Assembly: GCF_013112225.1 (NCBI RefSeq)
Contig: NZ_JABFHI010000003.1
Span: 186,001 to 250,000, forward strand
DNA length: 64,000 nt
From: Vreelandella azerica
GTDB taxonomy: Bacteria > Pseudomonadota > Gammaproteobacteria > Pseudomonadales > Halomonadaceae
Reading direction: 5' to 3'
Made by a program: the position numbers and the translations under genes. Of this stretch, positions 32,420 to 41,998 are shown one piece after another. Numbering within the stretch: the first letter of the stretch is position 1; each line of letters begins with the position of its first letter. A model generated the notes under the pieces. It made no database searches. It was given only the letters and a program-made list of their open reading frames with translations, and was not told the DNA's origin.

Positions 32420-34869
32420 GCTGATACCGGTTTGGGGGTGGGGGGCGAAATAGGTGCTGGCCGACGACTTTTCCAGCGGGTCAGGCGTAGCGCATTACCG
32501 ACCACCACCAGAGAGCTGAATGACATACCCAACGCGGCCAGCCAGGGCGGCACCAGCCCAAGGGCAGCCAGTGGCAGGGCAGTAAAGTTGTAGCACACCG
32601 ACCAGATCATGTTCTGGCGCATGATACGCCGGGTCGCCCGCGAGATATCAACGGCATCGGCAATGCGCAGCAGGCGCGGGTTAAGCAGCACCGCATCGGC
32701 GCGGGTACGCGCCAGGTCAGTGGCGCTGTTCATGGCAATAGCAACATCAGCGCCCGCCAGCACGGGAACGTCATTGATACCGTCACCCACCATGACGACA
32801 CATTCGCCCTTTTCCTGCAGGGCCTGAAGGTGGGCGAGCTTGCCTTCGGGGCTGGCGCCTGCCTGCCAGGTATCGATGCCAAGCTGCTCGGCAAGTTCCC
32901 TGACCGTGGCGGTCGTGTCGCCGGACAGTAGTTCAACGGCAATACCGTTGGCTTTAAGGGCGGCAATGGTATCGTCGGCATCATCACGCACGCCGTCATA
33001 CAGACGAAACCAGGCCCTTGGTGCGGCGTTTTCGCTGAGCAGCAGCCACTGGCCCGAACCGGGAGCGGTTGGCGCGGCCTCCTGACAGGCAAAGGCGGGC
33101 TTGCCCAGCCGCCAGAGGGCGCCATCCAGAGAACCTTCAAGCCCCTGGCCGGTGAGGCTGCGCAGGCCAGTGGCCTTAAGAGTCGCATTTCGGTAAGGGC
33201 GAAAAGCGCGGGCAATCGGGTGTTCGGAGCGTGACTCCAGCGCAGCGGCAATCGCCTTGGCGCGCTCAGCATCCAGGGTATCGCTGCACAGGTGCGTTTC
33301 GGTCAGCTGCATTTCGCCGCGGGTCAGGGTGCCGGTCTTGTCGAAAATCACTCGGGTGGCGCTGGAAAGCGATTCCAGAGCATCCGCACGGGTAATCAGC
33401 ACGCCACGTTGTCGCAACTGGCCGTGCCCGGCGGTCAGGGCGGTGGGGGTGGCCAGCGCCAGAGCGCAAGGGCAGGTGACGACCAGTACGGACAGCATCA
33501 CCCAAAGCACCCGTGAGGGGTCGACCCACCACCAGACGGCGGTGACGCAGACGGTGACCACCAGCAGTCGCAGGACAAACAGATGCGCCATACGCGCAGC
33601 CATCTGGGCCAGGCGTGGGCGGCTGGCAAAGGCACGGTCGGTCAGGTCGACAATACTGGCCACTCGAGCATCGTTACCGGCATGAGTGACCCGCATAACC
33701 AAGGGATTTTCCATGTTCTGGCTGCCGCCGACAATGCGTTCGCCCGTCTGGCGGGTTACCGGCAGGTATTCGCCGGTCAGCATGGATTCATCCAGGCTGG
33801 AGTCACCTTCTTCAATAATGCCGTCAGCCGGAACCCCGTGGCCGGGCTTGATCAGCACTCGGTCGCCTTCACGCAGTTCGCTGGCAGGCAGGATGCGCTC
33901 GCTACCGTCCGCTTCCAGGCGGGTAGCCGACACCGGCAGCACACTGCTGAGCGCATTACCGCTCTGGCCGTTGCGGCGTCGGGCGCGGGCCTCGATATAG
34001 CGGCTGAACAGCAGGAAGAAGGTGAACATGGCGACTGAGTCAAAATACACCTCGCCGACATTGAAGATTACCGCGTAGGCGCTGGCCGCATAGGCACAGC
34101 CAATTGCCAGTGATACCGGTACATCCATGCCCAGCACGCCGGTTCTGAGGTCGCGCAGGGCATTGTGAAAGAACGGCTGGGCGGAGAAAAACACCACCGG
34201 TGTGGCAAGAGCAAACGACAGCCAGTGAAACAGCACGTAAAAATCTTCCGACATGCCGTCTGCCCCGGCGACATAGATCGGAATGGAAAACATCATCACC
34301 TGCATCATGCCAACGGCGGCAATGATCAGGCGGCGTACATTCATGCGCTCTTCTTTCTGCAGGCGTAACTGGGCCTGATCCGGCTCATAGGGTTGGGCGG
34401 TGTAGCCAATCGCTGCCAGTTCAGCCAACAGTTGGGAAAGCTGGATGATCTCTGGATCCCAACTGATGCGCACACGATGGTGGGTCAGGTTGACGGCGCT
34501 ACTGGCAACCCCTTCCAAGGCATTGAGGCGATGCTCGATCAGCCAGGCACAGGCCGCACAGGTAATTCCATCGACCGCCAGGGTGGCGCGTACATGGCCT
34601 TCATCGCCGTCAGGATGAACGAACTTGGCCTGCAGGCCAGGGTCGTCGAACACCTGCCAGGTATCCGCATTGGCGGTCTGGCGGTCATCCGGGCGTTCAG
34701 GGAGTTCGGTTCGGTAGCGGTAGTAGCTTTCAAGGCCACCCTCGATGATGGCGTGGGCCACGGCTTCACAGCCGGGGCAGCACAGAGGGTGGGAAGTGTC
34801 GTTAATCTCGATATGCCAGGGTGCCCCGTCTGGCACCGGGTTGCCACAGTGGTAACAGGTATCGGCCAT
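32416..34869 (-). CDS. ccoI: Copper-transporting P-type ATPase CcoI
   Basis: The 817-residue P1B-ATPase supplies copper for cbb3 oxidase assembly. It has an N-terminal zinc-ribbon-like CYHCGNPVP and CCPGCEAVAH, a heavy-metal-associated domain with TCAACAWLIEH, and the translocation motif VTCPCALALATP. The phosphorylation site FDKTGTLTRGE and the hinge MVGDGINDVPVLAGADVAIAM complete the family pattern. It overlaps ccoH at the start (shared base 34869) and ccoS at the end, so the three are translated together. Intact. Confidence 0.96.
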   Translation of the reverse strand: MADTCYHCGNPVPDGAPWHIEINDTSHPLCCPGCEAVAHAIIEGGLESYYRYRTELPERPDDRQTANADTWQVFDDPGLQAKFVHPDGDEGHVRATLAVDGITCAACAWLIEHRLNALEGVASSAVNLTHHRVRISWDPEIIQLSQLLAELAAIGYTAQPYEPDQAQLRLQKEERMNVRRLIIAAVGMMQVMMFSIPIYVAGADGMSEDFYVLFHWLSFALATPVVFFSAQPFFHNALRDLRTGVLGMDVPVSLAIGCAYAASAYAVIFNVGEVYFDSVAMFTFFLLFSRYIEARARRRNGQSGNALSSVLPVSATRLEADGSERILPASELREGDRVLIKPGHGVPADGIIEEGDSSLDESMLTGEYLPVTRQTGERIVGGSQNMENPLVMRVTHAGNDARVASIVDLTDRAFASRPRLAQMAARMAHLFVLRLLVVTVCVTAVWWWVDPSRVLWVMLSVLVVTCPCALALATPTALTAGHGQLRQRGVLITRADALESLSSATRVIFDKTGTLTRGEMQLTETHLCSDTLDAERAKAIAAALESRSEHPIARAFRPYRNATLKATGLRSLTGQGLEGSLDGALWRLGKPAFACQEAAPTAPGSGQWLLLSENAAPRAWFRLYDGVRDDADDTIAALKANGIAVELLSGDTTATVRELAEQLGIDTWQAGASPEGKLAHLQALQEKGECVVMVGDGINDVPVLAGADVAIAMNSATDLARTRADAVLLNPRLLRIADAVDISRATRRIMRQNMIWSVCYNFTALPLAALGLVPPWLAALGMSFSSLVVVGNALRLTRWKSRRPAPISPPTPKPVSA

Positions 34870-35393
34870 CAGCTCTCCGAGCGGCCTCCAGGGCGCAGCA
34901 CAATGCTTTCTTCAGTCGGGAAGGTGGCTTCGCCGATCAGCCGCCATTCGGCATCATCCTGTTCAAGCTCAGGTTGAATCTGTAGATACCAGCGATAGCG
35001 CAGGTTGTCCGGGCCTTGCGTGATGTAGCGGCCATTGCGGACATGCTCAAGCACAAACGTCTGGTCGCGGTCATTTTCAGTCGGGAAGACCAGACTCAGG
35101 TAAAGCTCGTCCGGGCGAGCATCGCCGCTGAGATCCACCACGATATCGCTGGTCAGCGGGTCGAGGCGCATATCTGCTATCAGGTTGAGCTCACGGGCGC
35201 GCTCCTGTTTGGCTAGCACCATGTTGATGGCCTTGCCATGCTCGTAGTAATCCTCCTGAACCACCATGCCGTCGAAGCTTTTGATCGAGACGACGGCAAA
35301 GGTGGTACTGACAATAATCGATGAGAACAGCAGGCCGAGAAGAAACCACGGCCAGAACTGTTTGTACCACGGTGTCACCGGAGTGGATGACAT
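34869..35393 (-). CDS. ccoH: Cbb3 oxidase assembly protein CcoH (FixH family)
   Basis: 174 residues from ATG 35393, with AGGAGA 7 bases upstream inside the end of ccoG. A single membrane helix (WPWFLLGLLFSSIIVSTTFAV) is followed by the FixH-type motif VVQEDYYEHGKAINMVLAKQERA and a beta-rich periplasmic domain. FixH/CcoH stabilises the assembling oxidase. Upstream in-frame codons to 35453 overlap ccoG and are unlikely to be used. Confidence 0.92.
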   Translation of the reverse strand: MSSTPVTPWYKQFWPWFLLGLLFSSIIVSTTFAVVSIKSFDGMVVQEDYYEHGKAINMVLAKQERARELNLIADMRLDPLTSDIVVDLSGDARPDELYLSLVFPTENDRDQTFVLEHVRNGRYITQGPDNLRYRWYLQIQPELEQDDAEWRLIGEATFPTEESIVLRPGGRSES

Positions 35394-35397
35394 TGCA

Positions 35398-36837
35398 CTA
35401 TCTCCTGAGTTCGCCAATAAAGCGTGTGTCGCGTTCCAGTCGTATGCTGTCATCCAGCTCGGACTCGATGGTCAGCACGATGTCATGGCTGGGCTGTTGG
35501 ATGGCGTCACCGTCAGCGGTGACAGTGACGACCGTTGAGCGTGATTCGCCTGCAGGAACGCTAATGCTCTGCTGGTCAAGTGTCAGCCCGGCAAGACCGG
35601 AAGCGCCTCAGTTGGTAGGTGTGGTCGCGTTTGTCCAGGTTACGCACTATCAGGTTATAGACATTGCTGATCTGACCGTCGCGGGTGACCTGATAAAGCT
35701 CGGTGCGTTCACGCTCTGCTTCAAAATTGAGCGGCATGCGGTCATTCACTGCCCAGGCAAAGGCGCCAATCATCACCAGCAGAGCAACCAGATAGCCGAT
35801 CAAACGTGGGCGAAGGATATGAGTGGGCTTACCTTCCAGGGCATTTTCGGTGGTATAGCGAATAAGACCACGCGGATAGCCCATCTTGTCCATGACGCTG
35901 TCGCAGGCATCGATGCAGGCAGCGCAAGTGATGCACTCATACTGTAAGCCATCGCGAATATCGATTCCCGTTGGGCAAACCTGTACACACAGGTCGCAGT
36001 CGATGCAGTCGCCGTGGCCTTCTGCTCGGGCCTCTTCATGGCTGAGACTGCGCTTGCGTCTGCCGCGCGGTTCACCTCGAGCCGTATCGTAGGAAACAAT
36101 CAGTGTATCACGGTCAAACATAACGGACTGAAAACGCGCGTAGGGACACATGTAAATGCATACCTGCTCGCGTAACCAGCCAGCATTGAGATAGGTGAAT
36201 ACGGTAAAGAAACCCACCCAGAAATATGACCAGCCGTGGGCCTGCAGGGTGGCCAGGTCAGGCATCAGATCACGGATGGGGGTGAAATAACCCACAAAGG
36301 TAGCGCCTGTCGCGAACGCGATTAAAAGCCAGGCGATGTGCTTGAGGGTTTTACGGCGAAGTTTCTCACCTGTCAGCGGTTGGTTGTCGAGCTTGATGCG
36401 CTTGTTGCGCGGCCCTTCAATGCGGTGCTCAAGCCAGATGAACAAAAATGTCCATACGCTCTGGGGGCAGGTATAGCCGCACCAGACACGCCCAGCGAAC
36501 ACGGTAATAAAAAACAGCCCAAAGGCGCAGATAATTAATAACCACGAGAGCAGAACAAATTCCTGCGGGTAAAAGGTACCAAAAAAATATGGAATTCTCG
36601 GCTTGGCAGATCGAACCAGATGGCCGGTCTGTCGCCGATATTAATCCACGGCAGTAAAAAGAAAGCCAGCATTAACCCCCAGTTGGCACTACGTCTGAGT
36701 TTTTGAAAAAAGCCCTTAATCTCACGCACATAGATATGTTTTCGCTGGGCATACATTTCCTGGGTGGCGGCTTCACCTTTGGCGCCGTGATGATCGGCTT
36801 GACGAGGGGTAACGTCTTTACTGGGTATCTTTTCCAT
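35398..36837 (-). CDS. ccoG: Cytochrome c oxidase accessory protein CcoG (two frameshifts)
   Basis: CcoG is a membrane Fe-S protein that reduces copper for cbb3 assembly. Visible: WCGYTCPQSVWTF, REQVCIYMCPYARFQ, and two 4Fe-4S motifs (CIDCDLCVQVCPTGIDIR, CITCAACIDACDSVM). From ATG 36837 the frame breaks at the A7 run 36581-36587 (one T missing on the minus strand; correct reading REFHIFFGTFYPQEFVLLSW). It breaks again near 35604-35608, where one base appears extra; after that the correct C-terminal Ig-like part (LTLDQQSISVPAGESRS) continues to the TAG at 35398-35400. Net repaired length is 479, normal. Confidence 0.92.
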
Positions 36838-36931
36838 GGCAATTTTGCGGCTCAAAGAGGCGGGAGACTGGCAACCGCCCGAAAATGGCGGAACGTGTCT
36901 GGGCGCTAGTTCACCAACAGACGCGATCTGG

Positions 36932-36987
36932 CTCACTACACGTTATTCACGACCTATAATTCACTATTCACTACTCACAATCTATGC
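36932..36987. repeat. Heptad repeat array upstream of ccoG, eight phased units
   Basis: Eight consecutive 7-mers: CTCACTA, CACGTTA, TTCACGA, CCTATAA, TTCACTA, TTCACTA, CTCACAA, TCTATGC. Five fit YTCACNA exactly and the rest are degenerate but keep the phase. It lies between ccoP and ccoG, before the ccoP terminator. Confidence 0.7.
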
Positions 36988-37010
36988 ACCAGTTTAAGGC
37001 AGATACTGTC

Positions 37011-37037
37011 AAAAAAGGTGCGGCTTCAAGCCGCACC
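37011..37037 (-). terminator. Terminator after ccoP
   Basis: On the minus strand a 9-bp stem GGTGCGGCT / AGCCGCACC with a 3-base loop is followed by TTTTTT. It separates ccoNOQP from ccoGHIS. Confidence 0.88.
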
Positions 37038-37073
37038 CTTCAATATCAACAGCTTAGAGTTAAGTTATAGCAG

Positions 37074-38003
37074 TTAGTTGCTAAATCTTAGACTGTAGAC
37101 ATAAGCGGCTACCAGATGAACGCGCTCTTCACCAATGTAGGCGGTCTGAGATGGCATGTGCCCGTTACGTCCATTGCGCAGCGTCTGGCGAATAGAGTCG
37201 GCAACGGTCTGGCCCTGAGCCAGATACAGCCAGATATCGTTCGTCAGGTTAGGCGCACCCAAGGCAATATTCCCTGTACCTTGAGGCGTATGGCAGGCAG
37301 CACAGACCGACATAAAGGTGCTTTCACCCTGTTCGGCCCGTTCGGCGTCGTGCTCAAGCTCAGACAGCGACAGAACGTACTGGGTCAGGTTCTCGATGTT
37401 TTCTTCACCTAGCTGCTGCCAGGCAGGCATCAGACCATTACGACCATTGTTCAGCGTCATCATGATGTTGTCAGGCTCGCCGCCATACAGCCAGTCATCG
37501 TCGGTCAGGTTGGGAAAGCCGTAGCCGCCCTGAGCATTGGAGCCATGGCATACCGCACAGTTGTTGAGGTAGATACGCTCAGCGACCTGCATGGCGTCCG
37601 CGTCCTTTGCCAGTTCAGGAATCGGAACTTCCTGATACTGGGCAAAGATAGGCGTGAAGCGCTCTTCGGCGCGGGCAACTTCCTCTTCCCACTGGCCTTC
37701 CTGAGACCAGCCCAGAACCCCGGCAAAGTTACCCAGGCCCGGGTAGAGCACCAGATAGCCCAATGAGAAAATAACGGTACCGACAAACAGCTGGAACCAC
37801 CACTTGGGTAGTGCGTTATCGTACTCTTCGATACCGTCAGCCGCATGGCCGGTAGTCTCGACATTACCCTCAGCGTCCGGCTGTTTATCGGTGCGCCGGT
37901 TAGCAAACAGCAGCCAGGCGCTAAGCGCGATCGTGCCTAGTGTGATGACGATGATCCAGGCGCTCCAGAAGCCAGGCAAGGAGTCGCCCCATAGATTATT
38001 CAT
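37074..38003 (-). CDS. ccoP: Cbb3-type cytochrome c oxidase subunit III (dihaem)
   Basis: 309 residues. Two N-terminal membrane helices (WSAWIIVITLGTIALSAWLLF and WWFQLFVGTVIFSLGYLVLY) are followed by two c-type haem sites, CAVCH and CAACH. Downstream methionine ligands lie in NGLMPAW and NGHMPSQ. CcoP passes electrons from cytochrome c to CcoO/CcoN. ATG 38003 overlaps the ccoQ stop by four bases. Confidence 0.97.
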   Translation of the reverse strand: MNNLWGDSLPGFWSAWIIVITLGTIALSAWLLFANRRTDKQPDAEGNVETTGHAADGIEEYDNALPKWWFQLFVGTVIFSLGYLVLYPGLGNFAGVLGWSQEGQWEEEVARAEERFTPIFAQYQEVPIPELAKDADAMQVAERIYLNNCAVCHGSNAQGGYGFPNLTDDDWLYGGEPDNIMMTLNNGRNGLMPAWQQLGEENIENLTQYVLSLSELEHDAERAEQGESTFMSVCAACHTPQGTGNIALGAPNLTNDIWLYLAQGQTVADSIRQTLRNGRNGHMPSQTAYIGEERVHLVAAYVYSLRFSN

Positions 38004-38218
38004 GTATTTTTATCTCCCCTGTCGTGGCGGGAATCTGCTTCATCCCCGGATGCAGCAGGCTTGTCACGGGACGGTTGCTCATCATCATCAGCGAAGGGCA
38101 GGTTGGCCGCTTCCTCGAAGTCTGGTTTACGTCGCTTGGAATAGGCCCACCAGGTGATGCCCAGAAAAGCGATGATTAATATCAGCGTGATGAGGCCGCG
38201 AAAAGTTCCCGTATCCAT
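38000..38218 (-). CDS. ccoQ: Cbb3-type oxidase subunit CcoQ
   Basis: 72 residues with one membrane helix (FRGLITLILIIAFLGITWWAY) and the KRRKPDFEEAANLPF motif typical of CcoQ, a small subunit that stabilises the complex. It lies 3 bases after ccoO and overlaps ccoP. Confidence 0.94.
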   Translation of the reverse strand: MDTGTFRGLITLILIIAFLGITWWAYSKRRKPDFEEAANLPFADDDEQPSRDKPAASGDEADSRHDRGDKNT

Positions 38219-38221
38219 AGC

Positions 38222-38830
38222 TTAGCGAGTGCCCTCAAGCACAGTTCCCAGTTGCTGTAAGAAAGCGATCAGTGCAGTGATTTCCTGAGTTCCATTGACC
38301 TCGGCAGTCGCGTTGGCGATCTGCTCATCGGTATAGGGAACGCCCAGGCTTTGGAGCGCACGCATCTTGGCCGGTGTATCTTCGCCATCCAAGCGGTTTG
38401 AAAACAGCCATGGGTAGGCAGGCATGATGGACTCTGGCACAACGTCGCGCGGGTTATACATATGCGCACGGTGCCAGTCATCGCTGTAACGGCCGCCTAC
38501 ACGTGCCAGGTCAGGCCCGGTACGCTTGGAACCCCACAGGAAGTTATGGTCATAGACAGACTCGCCCGCCACGCTGTAGTGGCCGTAGCGCTCGGTCTCA
38601 GCGCGGAAGGGGCGAACCATTTGCGAGTGACAGCTGACACAGCCTTCACGGCGGTAGATGTCACGTCCTTCCAGTTCCAGAGCGGTGAGGGGCTCCAGCC
38701 CCTCAACCGGCTCAGTGGTCTGTTTCTGGAAAAACAGTGGAACAACCTCAGCCAGACCGCCGAAACTGATTGCAACCAAAATCAGTACGGCAAGTAGGCC
38801 AACGTTCTTTTCAACGATATCGTGTTTCAT
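38222..38830 (-). CDS. ccoO: Cbb3-type cytochrome c oxidase subunit II (monohaem)
   Basis: 202 residues from ATG 38830 ([16 protein letters not shown]); an in-frame ATG at 38839 would add three. One membrane anchor and a c-haem site [20 protein letters not shown] are present, with [18 protein letters not shown] and [10 protein letters not shown] giving the axial Met. It lies 18 bases after ccoN, in the ccoNOQP operon. Confidence 0.97.
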   Translation of the reverse strand: MKHDIVEKNVGLLAVLILVAISFGGLAEVVPLFFQKQTTEPVEGLEPLTALELEGRDIYRREGCVSCHSQMVRPFRAETERYGHYSVAGESVYDHNFLWGSKRTGPDLARVGGRYSDDWHRAHMYNPRDVVPESIMPAYPWLFSNRLDGEDTPAKMRALQSLGVPYTDEQIANATAEVNGTQEITALIAFLQQLGTVLEGTR

Positions 38831-38848
38831 TGGTCTCAACTTCCCCGG

Positions 38849-40276
38849 TTAAGCGGCTTGTGGCATCGGCTGCTGGCTGACAGCTTCGCTACGTTTAACC
38901 GTCTGGTAGACATTGTAGGCCATGATCAGCATGCCGGTGACCCAGAACAAACCACCAATCAAGCGTACGAAGTAACCTGGCGCGCTCGCCTCAACGGCTT
39001 CAACAAAGGTGTACATCAAAGTGCCGTCCGCGTTGATGGCACGCCACATCAGGCCCTGCAGAATACCGTTCACCCACATGGAGGCGATATACAGCACGGT
39101 GCCGATGGTGGCCAGCCAGAAGTGCACGGCAATCAGGTTGACGGAATGCATTTCAGTGCGGCCGAACAGACGCGGGATCAGGTGGTACATGGAGCCGATA
39201 GTGATCATGGCGACCCAGCCAAGCGCGCCGGAGTGTACGTGACCAATGGTCCAGTCGGTGTAGTGCGATAGAGCGTTGACGGTCTTGATCGCCATCATCG
39301 GGCCTTCAAAGGTCGACATGCCATAGAAGGACAGGGCAACCACCAGAAAGCGCAGGGTCGGATCGGTGCGCAGCTTATGCCAGGCGCCGGAGAGGGTCAT
39401 CATGCCGTTGATCATGCCGCCCCAGGAAGGTGCCAGCAGAATGATCGACATCACCATGCCCAGTGACTGCGCCCAGTTAGGCAGTGCAGTGTAGTGCAGG
39501 TGGTGTGGGCCAGCCCACATGTAGACCATGATCAGTGCCCAGAAATGCACGATCGACAGGCGGTAGGAATAGACCGGACGTTCAGCCTGCTTGGGGACGA
39601 AGTAGTACATCATGCCCAAGAAGCCAGCAGTCAGGAAGAAGCCTACAGCATTGTGCCCATACCACCACTGCACCATGGCATCAATCGTGCCCGCATAGAT
39701 GGAGGTTGAGAACATCGGCGTAACGGGGATGGCCGCATTATTGACGATATGCAGCACCGCTACCGTCAGAATGAAGGCAGCAAAGAACCAGTTCGCCACA
39801 TAGATATGCGAGGTCTTACGCTGCTTGATGGTCATCAGGAAGACCAGGGCGTAAGTGACCCAGACAATGGCGATCAGGATGTTGATCGGCCACTCCAGCT
39901 CGGCATATTCCTTTGTAGTGGTATAGCCCAACGGAAGTGACACAACGGCAGAGACAATCACTGCCTGCCAGCCCCAGAACGTAAAGGCGGCGAGCTTGTC
40001 AGAAAAGAGTCTCGTCTGACAGGTTCGCTGCACCACGTAGTATGAGGTGGCAAAAAGTGCCGAGCCGCCAAAGGCGAAGATAACGGCATTGGTATGAAGA
40101 GGACGCAGGCGCCCAAAGCTAGTCCAAGGTAAGCCAAGGTTCAGTTCCGGCCATACCAGCTGTGCGGCAAGAATGACGCCAAGCGTCATGCCTATGATGC
40201 CCCACACAACAGTCATGATCGCGAACTGCCGAACTACCTTGTAGTTGTAGGTCGGGTGTTCTAGTGCTGTGCTCAT
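38849..40276 (-). CDS. ccoN: Cbb3-type cytochrome c oxidase subunit I
   Basis: CcoN holds the haem b and haem b3/CuB oxygen-reducing site. The 475 residues begin [19 protein letters not shown] at ATG 40276 (GGGAAC upstream); in-frame codons up to 40360 are not natural. Conserved histidines lie in [58 protein letters not shown] and [18 protein letters not shown]. Twelve membrane spans are expected. A putative Anr box lies 71 bases upstream. High-affinity oxidase for low oxygen. Confidence 0.97.
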   Translation of the reverse strand: MSTALEHPTYNYKVVRQFAIMTVVWGIIGMTLGVILAAQLVWPELNLGLPWTSFGRLRPLHTNAVIFAFGGSALFATSYYVVQRTCQTRLFSDKLAAFTFWGWQAVIVSAVVSLPLGYTTTKEYAELEWPINILIAIVWVTYALVFLMTIKQRKTSHIYVANWFFAAFILTVAVLHIVNNAAIPVTPMFSTSIYAGTIDAMVQWWYGHNAVGFFLTAGFLGMMYYFVPKQAERPVYSYRLSIVHFWALIMVYMWAGPHHLHYTALPNWAQSLGMVMSIILLAPSWGGMINGMMTLSGAWHKLRTDPTLRFLVVALSFYGMSTFEGPMMAIKTVNALSHYTDWTIGHVHSGALGWVAMITIGSMYHLIPRLFGRTEMHSVNLIAVHFWLATIGTVLYIASMWVNGILQGLMWRAINADGTLMYTFVEAVEASAPGYFVRLIGGLFWVTGMLIMAYNVYQTVKRSEAVSQQPMPQAA

Positions 40277-40346
40277 TTCATGTTCCCATCGAACGCGGTT
40301 AGGGGGTAACCCAGTGCTATTTTGTCTGGATGCGACCGCCCGCTTG

Positions 40347-40360
40347 ATGACGCAGGTCAA
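40347..40360. promoter_or_regulatory. Putative FNR/Anr box upstream of ccoN
   Basis: ATGACGCAGGTCAA matches the FNR consensus TTGAT-N4-ATCAA at seven of the eight core half-site positions (TTGA/TCAA). It is 71 bases from the ccoN start, nearly the same distance as the hemN box, and both are near the anr gene. Confidence 0.55.
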
Positions 40361-40426
40361 GATCCGTTAAAGATTTTAACGCAGGAGGCGCCCAAGCTGA
40401 ACAAGCCAATTGTTTAAGCTGGCGGT

Positions 40427-41182
40427 ATGAGAGTGAATCACACGCTATATTATGCCCAACAGGGTTATGTTGAAATTAATTTTGATTTATTTGTGTCCAC
40501 AATGCAGGCAGGCGCCTGCGGGCGGTTTTACGTAGATAATCATATACCCGTTACTTTACAAGGGAGTGCAGAGAAGGGCTGTCTGCTGTTTGCCCATGGC
40601 GCCGGAGCAGGCCAGGAGTCTGATTTTGTGCGGCAATTTGCCACATCAGCTGCTCAGGACGGTATCCAGCTGATGACCTTCGATTTTACCTATATGCAAC
40701 GTATGAACATTGAAGGCCGTCGACGCCCGCCCGCTAAAATTGAGCAGCTCGTCACAGAAATGTCAGCCTGGTATGAGTCACTCCTTGCGGCGACCGATCA
40801 ACCCATCTGGGTGGGTGGCAAATCGATGGGCGGCCGAGTGGCCAGCCTGTTAGCGGCTCAGCGCCAGGTGCCTGGCGTGATTATCGCGGGGTATCCGTTT
40901 CATCCGCCACGCTCACCCGATAAACTCAGGTTGGCACATTGGGGAGACGTCTCCGCGCCGAGTCTTATTATCCAGGGCGAGCGTGATCCATTTGGCCGCC
41001 GTGATGAAGTGGCTGCCTATTCGCTGCCCGCAAATACGGAAGTTGAATGGCTGGTAACGGGCGATCACGACTTCAAGCCACTGCGTGCCAGTGGATGGGA
41101 TCAAAGCGCGCTGATTCAGCAGGCGACTCGGAAAGCCGCGAATTTCATGCTGACACACCGTGATGTTAATGGGGTGTGCTAA
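40427..41182 (+). CDS. Alpha/beta-hydrolase family protein (Tex30/KANL3-like)
   Basis: An alpha/beta-fold protein of the KANL3/Tex30 hydrolase-like group. LLFAHGAGAGQESDF is the oxyanion-hole strand-turn, GGKSMGGRVASLLA carries the nucleophile elbow Ser, GERDPFGRRDEV the acid, and VTGDHDF the His. Substrate unknown. The start is uncertain: ATG 40427 gives 251 residues, ATG 40502 gives 226 and begins nearer the conserved fold; neither has a strong RBS. Divergent from ccoN, followed by the tRNA array. Confidence 0.78.
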   Translation: MRVNHTLYYAQQGYVEINFDLFVSTMQAGACGRFYVDNHIPVTLQGSAEKGCLLFAHGAGAGQESDFVRQFATSAAQDGIQLMTFDFTYMQRMNIEGRRRPPAKIEQLVTEMSAWYESLLAATDQPIWVGGKSMGGRVASLLAAQRQVPGVIIAGYPFHPPRSPDKLRLAHWGDVSAPSLIIQGERDPFGRRDEVAAYSLPANTEVEWLVTGDHDFKPLRASGWDQSALIQQATRKAANFMLTHRDVNGVC

Positions 41183-41303
41183 TGGGGTGTGAGCATAAGA
41201 AACGGCCTAAGCAGTGCGCTCTTTTCAAAGCCGAGTAAAAAAGTTGTCAATTCATTGTTGACTTCCCCGGCGCTTCGGTAGAATGCAGCGCCACGTGACC
41301 AGC

Positions 41304-41379
41304 GGGTGGTTAGCTCAGTTGGGAGAGCACCAGCCTTACAAGCTGGGGGTCACTGGTTCGAACCCAGTACCACCCACCA
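41304..41379 (+). tRNA. tRNA-Val (anticodon TAC)
   Basis: 76 bases including encoded CCA. Acceptor GGGTGGT pairs with ACCACCC, the anticodon loop is CTTACAA, and the T-arm is GGTTCGAACC. First of five tRNAs. Confidence 0.96.
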
Positions 41380-41448
41380 CGCCTTAAAAAGCGTCATATG
41401 GCCACGTGAAAAGGCATCTTGTTGTTAGTAATGCGATAGATAGTATGC

Positions 41449-41525
41449 GGACCGGTAGTTCAGTTGGTTAGAATGCCGGCCTGTCACGCCGGAGGTCGCG
41501 AGTTCGAGTCTCGTCCGGTCCGCCA
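41449..41525 (+). tRNA. tRNA-Asp (anticodon GTC), copy 1
   Basis: 77 bases with CCA. Acceptor GGACCGG pairs with CCGGTCC, anticodon loop CTGTCAC, T-arm GAGTTCGAGTC. Identical to the copies at 41574 and 41833. Confidence 0.96.
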
Positions 41526-41573
41526 TTATCATCACAGAATTTTCGCCATAGATGTTTATTATTGTCGTCAAGT

Positions 41574-41650
41574 GGACCGGTAGTTCAGTTGGTTAGAATG
41601 CCGGCCTGTCACGCCGGAGGTCGCGAGTTCGAGTCTCGTCCGGTCCGCCA
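41574..41650 (+). tRNA. tRNA-Asp (anticodon GTC), copy 2
   Basis: Identical 77-base sequence to copy 1, 48 bases downstream of it; the spacer is AT-rich and unrelated to the other spacers. Confidence 0.96.
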
Positions 41651-41699
41651 CGATAATGAGATGTATTATCTGTAAAATTAAGTTAGTATGATGGCAGTC

Positions 41700-41775
41700 G
41701 GGTGGTTAGCTCAGTTGGGAGAGCACCAGCCTTACAAGCTGGGGGTCACTGGTTCGAACCCAGTACCACCCACCA
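41700..41775 (+). tRNA. tRNA-Val (anticodon TAC), copy 2
   Basis: Identical 76-base sequence to 41304-41379. The order Val-Asp-Asp-Val-Asp suggests duplication of a Val-Asp unit. Confidence 0.96.
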
Positions 41776-41832
41776 TTTGCCAAAATTCGTTTGGCATGTG
41801 GAAAAAGCAAAAGATAGATCGCACTTAGATGC

Positions 41833-41909
41833 GGACCGGTAGTTCAGTTGGTTAGAATGCCGGCCTGTCACGCCGGAGGTCGCGAGTTCGAGTCTCGTCC
41901 GGTCCGCCA
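41833..41909 (+). tRNA. tRNA-Asp (anticodon GTC), copy 3
   Basis: Identical to the other two tRNA-Asp genes. Followed 36 bases later by a terminator, so the five tRNAs probably form one transcript. Confidence 0.96.
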
Positions 41910-41945
41910 TTAAGTGATACCAGCAACGCTGGAAAGATTCCTGAA

Positions 41946-41973
41946 AAACCCGGGTCATTGGCCCGGGTTTTTT
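41946..41973 (+). terminator. Terminator after the tRNA array
   Basis: 9-bp stem AAACCCGGG / CCCGGGTTT with a 7-base loop, followed by further T residues. Its A-rich 5' side lets it also serve the convergent glc operon from the other strand. Confidence 0.88.
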
Positions 41974-41998
41974 GTGTCTGTTGATCACAGTACGTTGA

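Noticed and set aside
40342..40360. 17-base TTGAT...GTCAA as the FNR box before ccoN
   Set aside because: Its half-sites are 7 bases apart; the shorter 14-base match at 40347-40360 has the right spacing and was used instead.
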